Shown: one piece after another, positions 40,205-48,237 of the stretch | How positions within the stretch are numbered: the first letter of the stretch is position 1 | How the letters are laid out: each line of letters begins with the position of its first letter | Source of the DNA: Stenotrophomonas indicatrix | Lineage (GTDB): Bacteria > Pseudomonadota > Gammaproteobacteria > Xanthomonadales > Xanthomonadaceae | Assembly: GCF_002750975.1 (NCBI RefSeq) | Contig: NZ_PEJS01000001.1 | Location: 3,844,001 to 3,908,000, forward strand | Reading direction: 5' to 3' | Length of the DNA: 64,000 nt | Notes under the pieces: model-generated | Databases searched by the model: none | What the model was told of the DNA's origin: nothing | What the model saw: the letters and a program-made list of their open reading frames with translations, nothing else | Program-made: the position numbers and the translations under genes

Positions 40205-40373
40205 CTTCAACCAGTGCGGGGGACGCCCATTTTAGGCCAGGCCGCCTGGCAACGCCGGCCTCATGCATCGTTCACCTCTGCGCGGCGCTGGCCGGGGATA
40301 CTCGTGGGGCCTGTGCGTCCCCCACCGCAGGACGGCCCTATCGACCGCCCTTCCCTGGACACTCTTTCGACGC

Positions 40374-41036
40374 ATGACCTACCAAGCGCCCGACGCCACT
40401 GACACCGCCCCTCTCGCCCAGCAGATTGAAGACCTGATCGACGGCCTGCCCGGCGACCATATCCGCGTCGGCACGCTGCTGCATGCGCTGGGCGACGAAG
40501 GCCTGATGCTGGTGGTGATCCTGCTGTCGGCGATCTTCCTGATTCCGGTATCGATTCCCGGGCTGAGCACGGTGTTCGGTGCGTCCATCCTGCTGATCGG
40601 CCTGAGCCGCGTGCGCGACCGTCCGTTGTGGGTGCCGCAGCGATTGGCCGACAAGCAGATCGCCACCGACAAGCTGAAAGCCAACCTGGGCCGTGCCCTG
40701 AAATGGGTGCATCGGATGGAGCGGTTGTCCCGGCCGATGCGGCTGGCAGCGATGGTGCGCTCGAAGAAGATGATGCGGTTGAACAACCTGGCGCTGGTGT
40801 TCGCCACGATCCTGCTGATGCTGCCGGCCGGGCCGATTCCCTTCAGCAACACGCTGCCGGCGCTGGCGCTGATGTCCTTTGCGATCGGCTTCATCCAGCG
40901 CGATGGCGCGGCGGTGGCAGCCGGCTACGGCTTCGTGGTGGCGTCGGTGGTGTACTTCGGTGTGCTGCTGGGCGGCGTGGGCTTTGCGGCCGAATCGGTG
41001 TTCAGTGGCTTCCGCAGCGGGTCATCGGCGCTGTAG
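40374..41036 (+). CDS. ExoD-family membrane protein
   Basis: A 220-residue inner-membrane protein with four or five hydrophobic segments. The family hallmarks are LLHALGDEGLMLVVILLSAIFL and a repeated Pro/Gly 'IPVSIPGLSTVFG' re-entrant-like segment (quoted by parts LLHALGDEGL and VSIPGLSTVFG). The later half has LLMLPAGPIPFSNTLPA. ExoD was named in rhizobia for an effect on exopolysaccharide and alkaline tolerance; its biochemical function is not settled. A 15-base palindrome overlaps the stop codon. Confidence 0.8.
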   Translation: MTYQAPDATDTAPLAQQIEDLIDGLPGDHIRVGTLLHALGDEGLMLVVILLSAIFLIPVSIPGLSTVFGASILLIGLSRVRDRPLWVPQRLADKQIATDKLKANLGRALKWVHRMERLSRPMRLAAMVRSKKMMRLNNLALVFATILLMLPAGPIPFSNTLPALALMSFAIGFIQRDGAAVAAGYGFVVASVVYFGVLLGGVGFAAESVFSGFRSGSSAL

Positions 41037-41063
41037 AGCCGAGCATGGGCTCGGCTCTACAGC
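41030..41063. repeat. Perfect 15-bp SMAG-type hairpin over the exoD stop
   Basis: GCTGTAGAGCCGAGC-ATGG-GCTCGGCTCTACAGC includes the TAG stop of the ExoD-like gene. With GTAG/CTAC at both ends it belongs to the SMAG group and probably acts as a bidirectional 3' hairpin between convergent genes. Confidence 0.8.
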
Positions 41064-41086
41064 ACGGGTGATGCGCGGGCAGCCGG

Positions 41087-42397
41087 CTACTTCGCCGACA
41101 CCCGCCACACCACGTCGCCCACATCGTCGGCGACCAGCAGCGCGCCCTCCGCATCGATGGCCATGCCCACCGGCGCGCCCATCAACGTCTTCTCATCCTT
41201 GGACGCGAACCCGCTCACCACCGCTTCCGGGCGGCCGGCCGGCTTGCCGTCCTTGAACGGCACGTACACCACTTCGTAGCCGCTCAGGGGCGAACGGTCC
41301 CAGCTGCCGTGCTCGCCGATGAAGGCACCGCCGTGGTACTTCGCCGGCAGTGCCTGGCCGGTGTAGAACAGCAGGCCCAGCGGTGCCACGTGCGAGCCGA
41401 TGGCGAAGTCCGGGCGGATTGCCTTGGCCACCAGGTCCGGCCGCTGCGGCTGCACGCGCTCGTCCACATGCTGGCCGTAGTAGCTGTAGGGCCAGCCGTA
41501 AAAGCCGTGCTCCTGCACCGAGGTGAGGTAATCGGGCACCAGGTCGGCACCGATCTCGTCGCGTTCGTTCACCACCGCCCACAGCTTGCCGGTGCTCGGC
41601 TCCCAGTCCAGGCCGGTGGGGTTGCGCAGGCCCGAGGCGTAGATGCGGCTGCCGCTGGTGGCCACGTCCACTTCCAGCACCACCGCGCGGCGGTACTCGA
41701 CGGCCAGGCCGTTCTCGGTGATGTTGCTGTTGGAGCCCACGCCCACGTACAGCTTGCTGCCATCGCGGCTGGCCAGCAGTTCCTTGGTCCAGTGGTGGTT
41801 GATGGTGCTGGGCAGGTCGGTGAACTCGCTGCCCTTGTCGGACATGCGGGTTTCGCCCGGCACGTAGTGGTATTTCATGATGTTGCCGGTGTTGGCCACA
41901 TACAGCGTGTCACCGATCAGCTGGATGCCGAACGGCGAGTGCAGGTTTTCGATGTACACGTGCTGGGTCCAGGTGCCGGTGCCCGGCGCGCGCCGCAGCA
42001 ACGTGACCCGGTTGCCGCCCTTGCCGGCCTTGCCCGAGCGCGCCTTCACCTTGCCGGCGATCCACTGCTTGGGCGTGGTGACCGGCTCTTCGCCGGGACC
42101 GTTGCCTTCCACTACCAGCACATCACCATTGGGCAGCGACAGCAGCCGGCGCGGGTGCTGCAGGTTGGCAGCGATGCGTTCGATCTTCAGGCCGTCGGCC
42201 ACCGACGGTGCCTGGCCCTCGGCCCAGCCCACGCCCTTGGGCACCTGCATCGGCGGCAACAGGTAGTTCTCGGGTTTGGGCAACGGCGGTTGCGCGCCGG
42301 ACTGGTCGGCCGGGTGGTATTCGGCCTTGCCGGCACAGGCGACCAACGCCAGGGACAACGAGAGCACGCCCACGGCGGGCAGGATGCGCTTAGCCAT
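41087..42397 (-). CDS. Lipoprotein PQQ-type soluble aldose/sorbosone dehydrogenase-like beta-propeller
   Basis: A 436-residue protein with lipobox LVAC (Cys21) and a six-bladed propeller of the glucose/sorbosone dehydrogenase family. Landmarks are HPRRLLSLPNGDVLVVEGN (split as HPRRLL and GDVLVVEGN), FGIQLIGDTLYVAN, GLRNPTGLDWEP, GFYGWPYSYYG and GEHGSWDRSP, which carries the catalytic-region Arg/Asp. It probably oxidises a sugar or alcohol in the periplasm using PQQ. Its start overlaps the preceding membrane-protein stop by eight bases, so the two form an operon. Confidence 0.87.
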   Translation of the reverse strand: MAKRILPAVGVLSLSLALVACAGKAEYHPADQSGAQPPLPKPENYLLPPMQVPKGVGWAEGQAPSVADGLKIERIAANLQHPRRLLSLPNGDVLVVEGNGPGEEPVTTPKQWIAGKVKARSGKAGKGGNRVTLLRRAPGTGTWTQHVYIENLHSPFGIQLIGDTLYVANTGNIMKYHYVPGETRMSDKGSEFTDLPSTINHHWTKELLASRDGSKLYVGVGSNSNITENGLAVEYRRAVVLEVDVATSGSRIYASGLRNPTGLDWEPSTGKLWAVVNERDEIGADLVPDYLTSVQEHGFYGWPYSYYGQHVDERVQPQRPDLVAKAIRPDFAIGSHVAPLGLLFYTGQALPAKYHGGAFIGEHGSWDRSPLSGYEVVYVPFKDGKPAGRPEAVVSGFASKDEKTLMGAPVGMAIDAEGALLVADDVGDVVWRVSAK

Positions 42398-42830
42398 GAC
42401 GGGCTCCTTGCAGCACCGGCTGCTGCAGCGAAAGCACGATGAAGCCGAGCGCGATCAGTGCCACCGTCAGCGCAGAGAGGATGGTGCCCGGCACGGCCGC
42501 CGCATAGGCGTCGCGGCTGTGCACGAAGGCGTTCCAGACGGCCAGCACGATGGCGACCAGGTTGAGCAGGAAATCGAGGCGGTCGGTGCCGGTGGCGGTG
42601 CCGTTGCGGCGCCAGACCGCGAACAGGTTGATCAGCCGCGGCAGGATGGCGATCAGCAGGCCGAAGGTGATCAGCCACGCCGCTGACTTGCCCCACATCA
42701 CCTCGGCGGTGTTGAGGTAGAGGATGTCGAAAATGAGGCCGCCCACGAAGAAGCCGAACGGTATCGGATTCAACAGGCTGAAGAGTGTTGTGCCGAGGCC
42801 GCGATGGGCCTGGGCGACGGGGTTGACCAT
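42390..42830 (-). CDS. DUF2231-type four-helix membrane protein
   Basis: A 146-residue protein with four hydrophobic helices. N-terminal NPIPFGFFVGGLIFDILYLN and LLNLVAIVLAVWN are the typical DUF2231 pattern (quoted as NPIPFGFFVGG and LAVWN). The family has been linked to small redox or cytochrome-like membrane proteins, often beside PQQ dehydrogenases. Here it may pass electrons from the downstream dehydrogenase into the membrane, but this is inference. ACGGAG is seven bases before ATG 42830. Confidence 0.75.
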   Translation of the reverse strand: MVNPVAQAHRGLGTTLFSLLNPIPFGFFVGGLIFDILYLNTAEVMWGKSAAWLITFGLLIAILPRLINLFAVWRRNGTATGTDRLDFLLNLVAIVLAVWNAFVHSRDAYAAAVPGTILSALTVALIALGFIVLSLQQPVLQGARHG

Positions 42831-42924
42831 GGTCGTGCTCCGTTCGGGGAAGGGGTGCACGGGCTGTAGTAGCACAGGGGGGCGGGAGGGGGTGCGATGA
42901 TCTGGGCATCGGATGGCCTCGACG

Positions 42925-43248
42925 CTATGGCGATGCCCAATGCGAAGTCCGCACGACGTGGCCAGTGCCATCCAGCTCCACCGACCACGCCTCGATATGG
43001 GGCAGGAATGGATTTTCGTACCACAGCCGTTCCACGCAGGTGCCACTGCATGGGGTGCTGGCATAGCGGGAAAACCGTTGTCCACGCGGCTCTGTGACAT
43101 CGGGTGCGCCCAGCGCATCGATGACGGCCTCTCGACGGTCCCCGGGCTGCAGGGAAGCGATGCCGCGCTCGGCCAGGATGGAAGTAGCCGAGCATCCCGC
43201 CACGTAAAACACGGCTGCCATCGCCAACAGCCACGCCAGGTTCTTCAC
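42925..43248 (-). CDS. Small lipoprotein, SmpA/OmlA-like pattern
   Basis: A 107-residue protein with lipobox VAGC (Cys19). The mature part contains LQPGDRREAVIDALGAPD, the 'G-x-x-R-x-x-V-x-x-x-L-G-x-P' pattern of SmpA/BamE-like domains, and two cysteines (STPCSGTC) three residues apart. It is too divergent to call BamE. It overlaps the upstream gene by four bases (ATGA). Confidence 0.65.
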   Translation of the reverse strand: MKNLAWLLAMAAVFYVAGCSATSILAERGIASLQPGDRREAVIDALGAPDVTEPRGQRFSRYASTPCSGTCVERLWYENPFLPHIEAWSVELDGTGHVVRTSHWASP

Positions 43249-43670
43249 GTCTGCGCCTCCGCATCCAGCTCCATGGCAGCGTCCCGTATCTCATGGAATG
43301 GCAGCATGGTTTCGAAGCCGAATTCGTGTTCCATGCTGGTGCGGACCAGGCCGCCAATGCCGTACCAGCTGGTATTGGCGTGCACATCGATGCCATGCCA
43401 ACCGCCCCCTGCCAGCAGATCCAGTGTCTGCGCCCGGGGCATCTTTGTGCTTTCCTCCCGCAGCAGCGCGCGGCGGTGCCGTTTCATCAGCAGGCGCAGC
43501 TGCTTCACCGTGGTGATGTTGAATGCGCTGAGCTCCGGCAGCAGCTCGGCGATGTCGGCGTCGGTCCAGCAATCGTGACGACGGTGATACATCGACAGCA
43601 CCACCTTGCGGATGGTGGCCACGGTGAGTGGGGCCAGATCGGCGCGGGCGCGGGCATTGGGGCGTTTCAT
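43245..43670 (-). CDS. Hypothetical protein coupled to the small lipoprotein
   Basis: A 141-residue soluble protein with a basic helical N-terminal half (RKVVLSMYHRRHDCW, then ADIAELLPELSAFN) that could be DNA- or RNA-binding, and a C-terminal half with Trp and His residues (WHGIDVH, SWYGIGG). I recognise no family. ATG 43670 is chosen from the coding pattern; the upstream extension contains a SMAG repeat and is not coding. Confidence 0.55.
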   Translation of the reverse strand: MKRPNARARADLAPLTVATIRKVVLSMYHRRHDCWTDADIAELLPELSAFNITTVKQLRLLMKRHRRALLREESTKMPRAQTLDLLAGGGWHGIDVHANTSWYGIGGLVRTSMEHEFGFETMLPFHEIRDAAMELDAEAQT

Positions 43671-43735
43671 CCGGTGTCCTCCGGGGAGCCTGGGCATGGT
43701 GGCATGGCGGTGGGGTTCCGGTGCGGGTGGATTGT

Positions 43736-43757
43736 GCCAACCAAGGTTGGCACCTAC
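43736..43757 (-). repeat. SMAG-type repeat
   Basis: GCCAACC-AAGGTTGGCACCTAC, with GTAG on the - strand, lies between the divergent hypothetical gene and the S8 protease gene. Confidence 0.7.
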
Positions 43758-43948
43758 CGGGGCACCGACCAGAGCGGCGCAGTCGTCATTACAAGGCGGC
43801 ATAAGTGTTTGTGACGTATTTGGCACATCCGCACATCGGCTGCGTGAAGAGGTAGGGGGTTGTTCGTTGTGTCGCGTTTGGCTCGTTGCGATGGGGCAGA
43901 TCCGCCCCGCCGTCCTGCCATGCCGATTCACAACAGAAGGATTCGTGT

Positions 43949-45715
43949 ATGAAGCGACACACGCAACGCTCCGCGCCACCGCGCTCTGCGCGCCTGGCCC
44001 TGGCCACTGCCCTGGTACTCGGCAGCCTGGCCGTTACCGCCCAGGCGCAACAGGCCGACCCACTGGCGGGTATCCAGTGGCACCTGCTCAATACCGGGCA
44101 GACGGTGCCGGCCGATACGCTGCCGGTGGCCGGCAACGATCTCAACGTCGATGGCCTGTTCCGCAATGGCATCCGTGGCCAGGGCGTGGTGATCGGCATC
44201 GTCGATGACGGCCTGCAGATCGCCCACCCGGACCTGGCCGCGAACGTGGCGGCGGTAGCGGGCAAGAACTTCGCCAACGGCTCCAACAATCCCACGCCGT
44301 CCAATCCCGATGCTGACAACCACGGCACGATGGTGGGCGGCATCGCCGGTGCGGTGGGCGCCAACAACCTGGGCGTGCGTGGCGTGGCCCCGGCGGCAAC
44401 GCTGAAGGGCTTCAACGTGCTGGCCTCCAATGCGCAGGGCAACCAGCAGAGCAACATCGAATACGCCTGGTGGGATGGCGCCGAGTCGGCCGATGTGCAG
44501 GTGTTCAACAACAGCTGGGGCGCTGGCCCGGGCAACCCCAACCTGCCCGTGGCCTACAGCCAGAACACGGTGAGTTCGTACGAGCAGGCACTGTCGGGCA
44601 CGCGCGGTGGCCGTGGCGGCATCTACGTGAAGTCGGCCGGCAACAACTTCAACAACGCCTCGATCAGCCAGACCCAGGACGTCTGCACCACCGATACCAA
44701 GAACCGCAACACCGGCTGTGTGCCGGCTGGCCGCGATCCACGCAACAACCTGTTCAACGTGATCACCGTGGGTGCGGTGCGCGCCGATGGCGTGCGTTCG
44801 TCGTACTCGTCCACCGGTTCGGCACTGTGGGTGTCGGCCTTTGGTGGCGAGTACGGCCTGCAGGCGCAGTACGCACCGAACCTGGTGGCACGTGCGTACG
44901 ATCCGGCCATCGTCACCACCGACGTGACCGGCTGCACGCAGGGCAGCAACAAGAACACCAACCGCCAGAACACGCTGGACAGCAACCTGTCGGCGATCGA
45001 CAGCACCTGCAACTACACCGCGAAGATGAACGGTACGTCGGCGTCGGCGCCGATGGTGTCGGGCGTGGCGGCGCTGGTGCTGGAGGCCAATCCGAACCTG
45101 TCCTACCGAGATGTGAAGTACATCCTCGCCACCACGGCCACCCGCAACCATCCGAACCAGCCGGCGGTGACCCTGGCCGACGGCCGCACGCTGGTGCCGG
45201 GTTGGACGGTGAATGCAGCCAACCGCGCTTACAGCAACTGGTACGGCTTCGGTGTGGTCAACGCGGCGCGCGCCGTGCAGGTCGCCGAGAACTTCCAGTC
45301 GCTGGGCCCGCTGCTGGATACGGGTTGGCGCACCACCACGCGCACGGTGGCCATCGGCAACACCTCCGCCGCCGCCGCGCGGTTGACCTTCCAGCTGGCC
45401 AATGGCGCACGCAACATCGAGTCGGTGCAGCTGGGCTTCCGGGTGAACCACAGCAATACCCGCCAGCTGCAGTTCGTGCTTGTTTCGCCCAGTGGTACGC
45501 GCAGCGTGGTGCAGCCGGCCTTCACCGCCATCGGTTCGGGTACCAATGGCGTGCAGCGCAACTTCACCAACTGGGATCTGCTGTCCAGCAATGCCTTCCT
45601 GGATGAAAGTGCCACCGGCACCTGGACGCTGGAAGTGACCGACATGGGGCAGGCCGCGAATGCTGCATCGCGCGGCAACCTCGAATTCTTCAAGATCCGC
45701 GTTCTGGGGCACTGA
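43949..45715 (+). CDS. Secreted S8 serine protease with C-terminal P domain (kexin-like)
   Basis: A 588-residue extracellular or periplasmic protease with a signal peptide (about 1-34). The catalytic triad is Asp86 (IGIVDDGLQ), His125 (NHGTMVGG) and Ser364 (GTSASAPMVSG), in the kexin/S8B-type arrangement. The C-terminal ~125 residues form a P/homoB domain (VQLGFRVNHSN; LDESATGTWTLEV). No inhibitory I9 propeptide lies between signal and catalytic domain, so folding help must come from elsewhere, matching the coupled downstream gene. AAGGA is nine bases before the ATG. Confidence 0.92.
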   Translation: MKRHTQRSAPPRSARLALATALVLGSLAVTAQAQQADPLAGIQWHLLNTGQTVPADTLPVAGNDLNVDGLFRNGIRGQGVVIGIVDDGLQIAHPDLAANVAAVAGKNFANGSNNPTPSNPDADNHGTMVGGIAGAVGANNLGVRGVAPAATLKGFNVLASNAQGNQQSNIEYAWWDGAESADVQVFNNSWGAGPGNPNLPVAYSQNTVSSYEQALSGTRGGRGGIYVKSAGNNFNNASISQTQDVCTTDTKNRNTGCVPAGRDPRNNLFNVITVGAVRADGVRSSYSSTGSALWVSAFGGEYGLQAQYAPNLVARAYDPAIVTTDVTGCTQGSNKNTNRQNTLDSNLSAIDSTCNYTAKMNGTSASAPMVSGVAALVLEANPNLSYRDVKYILATTATRNHPNQPAVTLADGRTLVPGWTVNAANRAYSNWYGFGVVNAARAVQVAENFQSLGPLLDTGWRTTTRTVAIGNTSAAAARLTFQLANGARNIESVQLGFRVNHSNTRQLQFVLVSPSGTRSVVQPAFTAIGSGTNGVQRNFTNWDLLSSNAFLDESATGTWTLEVTDMGQAANAASRGNLEFFKIRVLGH

Positions 45716-46293
45716 TGATGAAAACGACCATTCTGTTGAGCACGCTCGCCTTCGCGGCGATGACCTCCCCTGCCTGGGCACAGAGCTCGGGGCAGACCCC
45801 ACCGGCACGGAGCCTGTCCACCGTGGATGCACAGGAACTGAAAGCTTCGGCCACCGGCCGTTCGTTCGACGTGGGCGGCACGCGTTTCCAGCTGTCCCCG
45901 TCGACCACGGTGCAGCAGGCTGCGGGCGGCCAGTTCCGGATCACGCCGCAGGCAGCTGCCACCACCAGTTCGCGCAGCAAGCGTTCGCTGGATGGCGCGG
46001 CAGCAGCCGGCGCTGATGCCGGCGCCGGCAAGTTCGCCGCTGCGGTGTCCAACGATGGTGCGCCAGTGGTGGCGACCTCGCGGGTGAAGGTGTTCTTTAC
46101 CGATGCGGCATCTGCACAGCGCGCGGCAAAGGCCACGGGCGGCACCGTGGTGAAGGTGTCCAAGGCTGCCGGTCTGGCCATCGTCGAGTACCCGTCGGTG
46201 AACGCGGCGCTGGATGCGAGCACCCGGCTGCTGTCGACTGCGGGCGTGCGCGCAGCCGAGCCGGACGTGGTGCAGTGGGAAGAGAAGAAGTGA
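45715..46293 (+). CDS. Probable external chaperone/inhibitor of the S8 protease (Aeromonas ORF2-like)
   Basis: About 192 residues with a signal peptide (about 1-23, PAWAQ). After a low-complexity Ala/Ser-rich linker with a basic SRSKRS site, the C-terminal ~80 residues (SRVKVFFTDAASAQRAAKATGG, shortened here to VKVFFTDAASAQ, then AIVEYPSVNAAL, then AEPDVVQWEEKK) look like an I9-type propeptide fold. In Aeromonas sobria the kexin-like protease ASP needs the ORF2 chaperone encoded just downstream; the gene order and TGATG coupling here are the same. The homology call is by layout, not alignment. Confidence 0.72.
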   Translation: MMKTTILLSTLAFAAMTSPAWAQSSGQTPPARSLSTVDAQELKASATGRSFDVGGTRFQLSPSTTVQQAAGGQFRITPQAAATTSSRSKRSLDGAAAAGADAGAGKFAAAVSNDGAPVVATSRVKVFFTDAASAQRAAKATGGTVVKVSKAAGLAIVEYPSVNAALDASTRLLSTAGVRAAEPDVVQWEEKK

Positions 46294-46312
46294 TCTAGGG
46301 CGTTGCGTGGTG

Positions 46313-46450
46313 CCCCCGGCCGGTTGGCTCTCCTGGCCGGCCGGGGGATTGGCGAGCGGGAGGGCGTGCCGACCAACGGTCGGCACCCACCACAATCCAA
46401 TGGCACCTGCCAGATTCATTCATCGCGTGTCGACCAAGGTCGACACCTAC
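46313..46450. repeat. Terminator-like hairpin and two SMAG elements after the protease operon
   Basis: CCCCCGGCCGG - 13 bases - CCGGCCGGGGG (46313-46347) is a strong stem 20 bases after the chaperone stop, without a U-run. SMAG-type palindromes GCCGACC-AACGGTCGGC (46368-46390) and GTGTCGACC-AAGGTCGACACCTAC (46427-46450) follow, between convergent genes. Confidence 0.7.
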
Positions 46451-46466
46451 CAGGTCGATGCGTCGT

Positions 46467-47153
46467 TCAGCGTGTGGCGATGCTCGCGCTGTGCGGCAGC
46501 TTGCACGCCGCCAACGCTTCACTGCCCGCGGCCGGATGTTCCGGCTCCAGCAGCAACCGCTGTACGTCCGAGAACAGCTGCTCCACCGGCATGCCGTAGG
46601 GCGCGAACAGGCGCAGGCGACCTTGGCGGTCGAACACGTAGCCGCCGGCGATGTGGCTCATCGTGTAGGTGTCCGGCAGCTGCCCGGGCTCCTTCTCGTA
46701 GAACGCCTTGAAGTCGCTGGCCATCGCCGAGAGCTGTGCCTCGTCACCGACCAGTGCCATCGCCTTCGGGTCGAACGCGTGCACATAGGTGTGCGCGACT
46801 TCGGGGGTATCGCGCGCCGGATCGACGCTGACGAATACCACCTGCAGCTGGTCGGCATCCTTGCCCATCAGGTGCTTGACCTGGCTCAGTTCGACCATGG
46901 TGGTCGGGCACACGTCCGGGCAGCTGGTGAAGCCGAAAAACAGATAGGTCACCTGCCCCTGCAGGTCCTTCGGGCCACGCAGGGTGCCGGCGCTGTCAGG
47001 CATGGTCCAGTGCTGGCCCAGTTCCTCGCAGGCGATGTCCTTGGAATAGAAATCCATGCGCGACTGCGCACTGCAGCCGGCCAGCAGGCCGAGTGCGAGG
47101 CCTGCGGCAAGCAGCGGCAAGCGCAGGGAACGAACAACGGAAGCAACACGCAT
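46467..47153 (-). CDS. SCO1/SenC-family copper chaperone lipoprotein
   Basis: A 228-residue thioredoxin-fold protein with lipobox LAGC (Cys27), so anchored to the outer face of the inner membrane. The copper motif CPDVC (Cys78, Cys82) sits in GFTSCPDVCPT, and the distal ligand His is in TYTMSHIAGGYVF. Sco proteins deliver copper to heme-copper oxidases. It follows cyoABCD on the same strand. CyoA lacks CuA, so if it serves this oxidase it would help CuB or redox maintenance. A hairpin separates it from cyoD. ATG 47153 is preferred over a start six codons upstream. Confidence 0.88.
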   Translation of the reverse strand: MRVASVVRSLRLPLLAAGLALGLLAGCSAQSRMDFYSKDIACEELGQHWTMPDSAGTLRGPKDLQGQVTYLFFGFTSCPDVCPTTMVELSQVKHLMGKDADQLQVVFVSVDPARDTPEVAHTYVHAFDPKAMALVGDEAQLSAMASDFKAFYEKEPGQLPDTYTMSHIAGGYVFDRQGRLRLFAPYGMPVEQLFSDVQRLLLEPEHPAAGSEALAACKLPHSASIATR

Positions 47154-47228
47154 CACGGGTACCACCAACACGAGGTGGGCGCGGTCTCGGTCAGGCCTGC
47201 CCTGGGGGAAGAGAGGGCTGAGGTGCCA

Positions 47229-47258
47229 GGGCGATCGCGCACTCCTTGCCGATCGCCC
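47229..47258 (-). terminator. Intercistronic hairpin after cyoD
   Basis: GGGCGATCG - 12 bases - CGATCGCCC begins ten bases after the cyoD stop codon. No U-run follows, so it may attenuate or stabilise rather than fully stop transcription into the sco gene. Confidence 0.55.
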
Positions 47259-47267
47259 CGGCCACGG

Positions 47268-47600
47268 TCAGTTGATCATCATGTGGTAGTGCATGCTCCA
47301 GATGATCCAGATCGACAACGCGACCACGATGAACAGGATCACCAGGGTGAACACGAAGCTGGCGAGGTTCCAGCCACCTTCGGACTTGCGGTCCATGTGC
47401 AGGAAGTACACCAGCTGCACCAGGATCTGCGCGACCGCGAAGCCGACCAGCAGGAACAGGGTGACCGGCCGTGACAGCACCGGGTTCATCACCAGCGCGA
47501 ACGGCACCACCGTCAGCAGCGCGCACAGCACGAAGCCGATCAGGTAGGACTTGGTGGAACCGTGCGCATTGCCGGCGCGCGAGGTTTCGACGTGGGCCAT
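47268..47600 (-). CDS. cyoD: Cytochrome bo3 ubiquinol oxidase subunit IV
   Basis: A 110-residue protein with three hydrophobic helices and the small-subunit hallmark FFLHMD-like 'VYFLHMDRKSEGGWN' (about residues 69-83). It is required for assembly of the binuclear centre in E. coli. It starts two bases after cyoC ends, on the same strand, completing a compact cyoABCD operon. No cyoE (heme O synthase) gene is attached in this window. Confidence 0.93.
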   Translation of the reverse strand: MAHVETSRAGNAHGSTKSYLIGFVLCALLTVVPFALVMNPVLSRPVTLFLLVGFAVAQILVQLVYFLHMDRKSEGGWNLASFVFTLVILFIVVALSIWIIWSMHYHMMIN

Positions 47601-47601
47601 G

Positions 47602-48237
47602 TCAGAAGGCTCCGATCAGGTAGACGAAGGTGAAGACGCAGATCCACACCAGGTCCAGGAAGTGCCAGAACAGGCTCAGGCAGGACACGCGGGTGATGTT
47701 GGTCGGGGTGAGGCCGCGGCGATACACCTGGTGCATCACCACCGCCATCCAGATCAGGCCGCTGGCCACGTGCAGGCCGTGGGTGGCAACCAGGGCGAAG
47801 AACGCCGACAGGTAGGCACTGGTGCTGGGGCCGGCACCTTCATGGATGAGGTGCGAGAACTCGTACAGCTCCATGCCGATGAACGAGGCGCCGAGCACGA
47901 AGGTCACGCCCAGCCAGCGCAGCACCGCCGCCTTGTCCAGGCGGTGCATGGTCAGCACGGCCTGGCCATAGGTGATGCTGGACACCAGCAGGATGAAGGT
48001 CTCGGCCATCACGAACGGCAGCGAGAACAGTTCCTTGCCGGTCGGGCCGCCGGCGTAGGCGGTGCTGAGCACCGCGTACGAGGCGAACAGCGAGCCGAAC
48101 AGCACCAGGTCGGACATGAGGTACACCCACATGCCGAACACCTTCATGCCGCCCTGTTCGTGGGCGTGATCGTGCTCGTGATGGTCGTCGTGGACCAGCA
48201 CATCGCTGTCCAGTTGCGGACGGGTCAACAGGTTCAT
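47602..48237 (-). CDS. cyoC: Cytochrome bo3 ubiquinol oxidase subunit III
   Basis: A 211-residue protein with five predicted helices, subunit III of the quinol oxidase. A His-rich N-terminus ([14 protein letters not shown]) is followed by the family segments [20 protein letters not shown] (shortened: [11 protein letters not shown]) and [14 protein letters not shown], ending [13 protein letters not shown]. Its start overlaps the cyoB stop (ATGA). The acidic residue in the GMELYEF helix is conserved in subunit III. Confidence 0.95.
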   Translation of the reverse strand: MNLLTRPQLDSDVLVHDDHHEHDHAHEQGGMKVFGMWVYLMSDLVLFGSLFASYAVLSTAYAGGPTGKELFSLPFVMAETFILLVSSITYGQAVLTMHRLDKAAVLRWLGVTFVLGASFIGMELYEFSHLIHEGAGPSTSAYLSAFFALVATHGLHVASGLIWMAVVMHQVYRRGLTPTNITRVSCLSLFWHFLDLVWICVFTFVYLIGAF

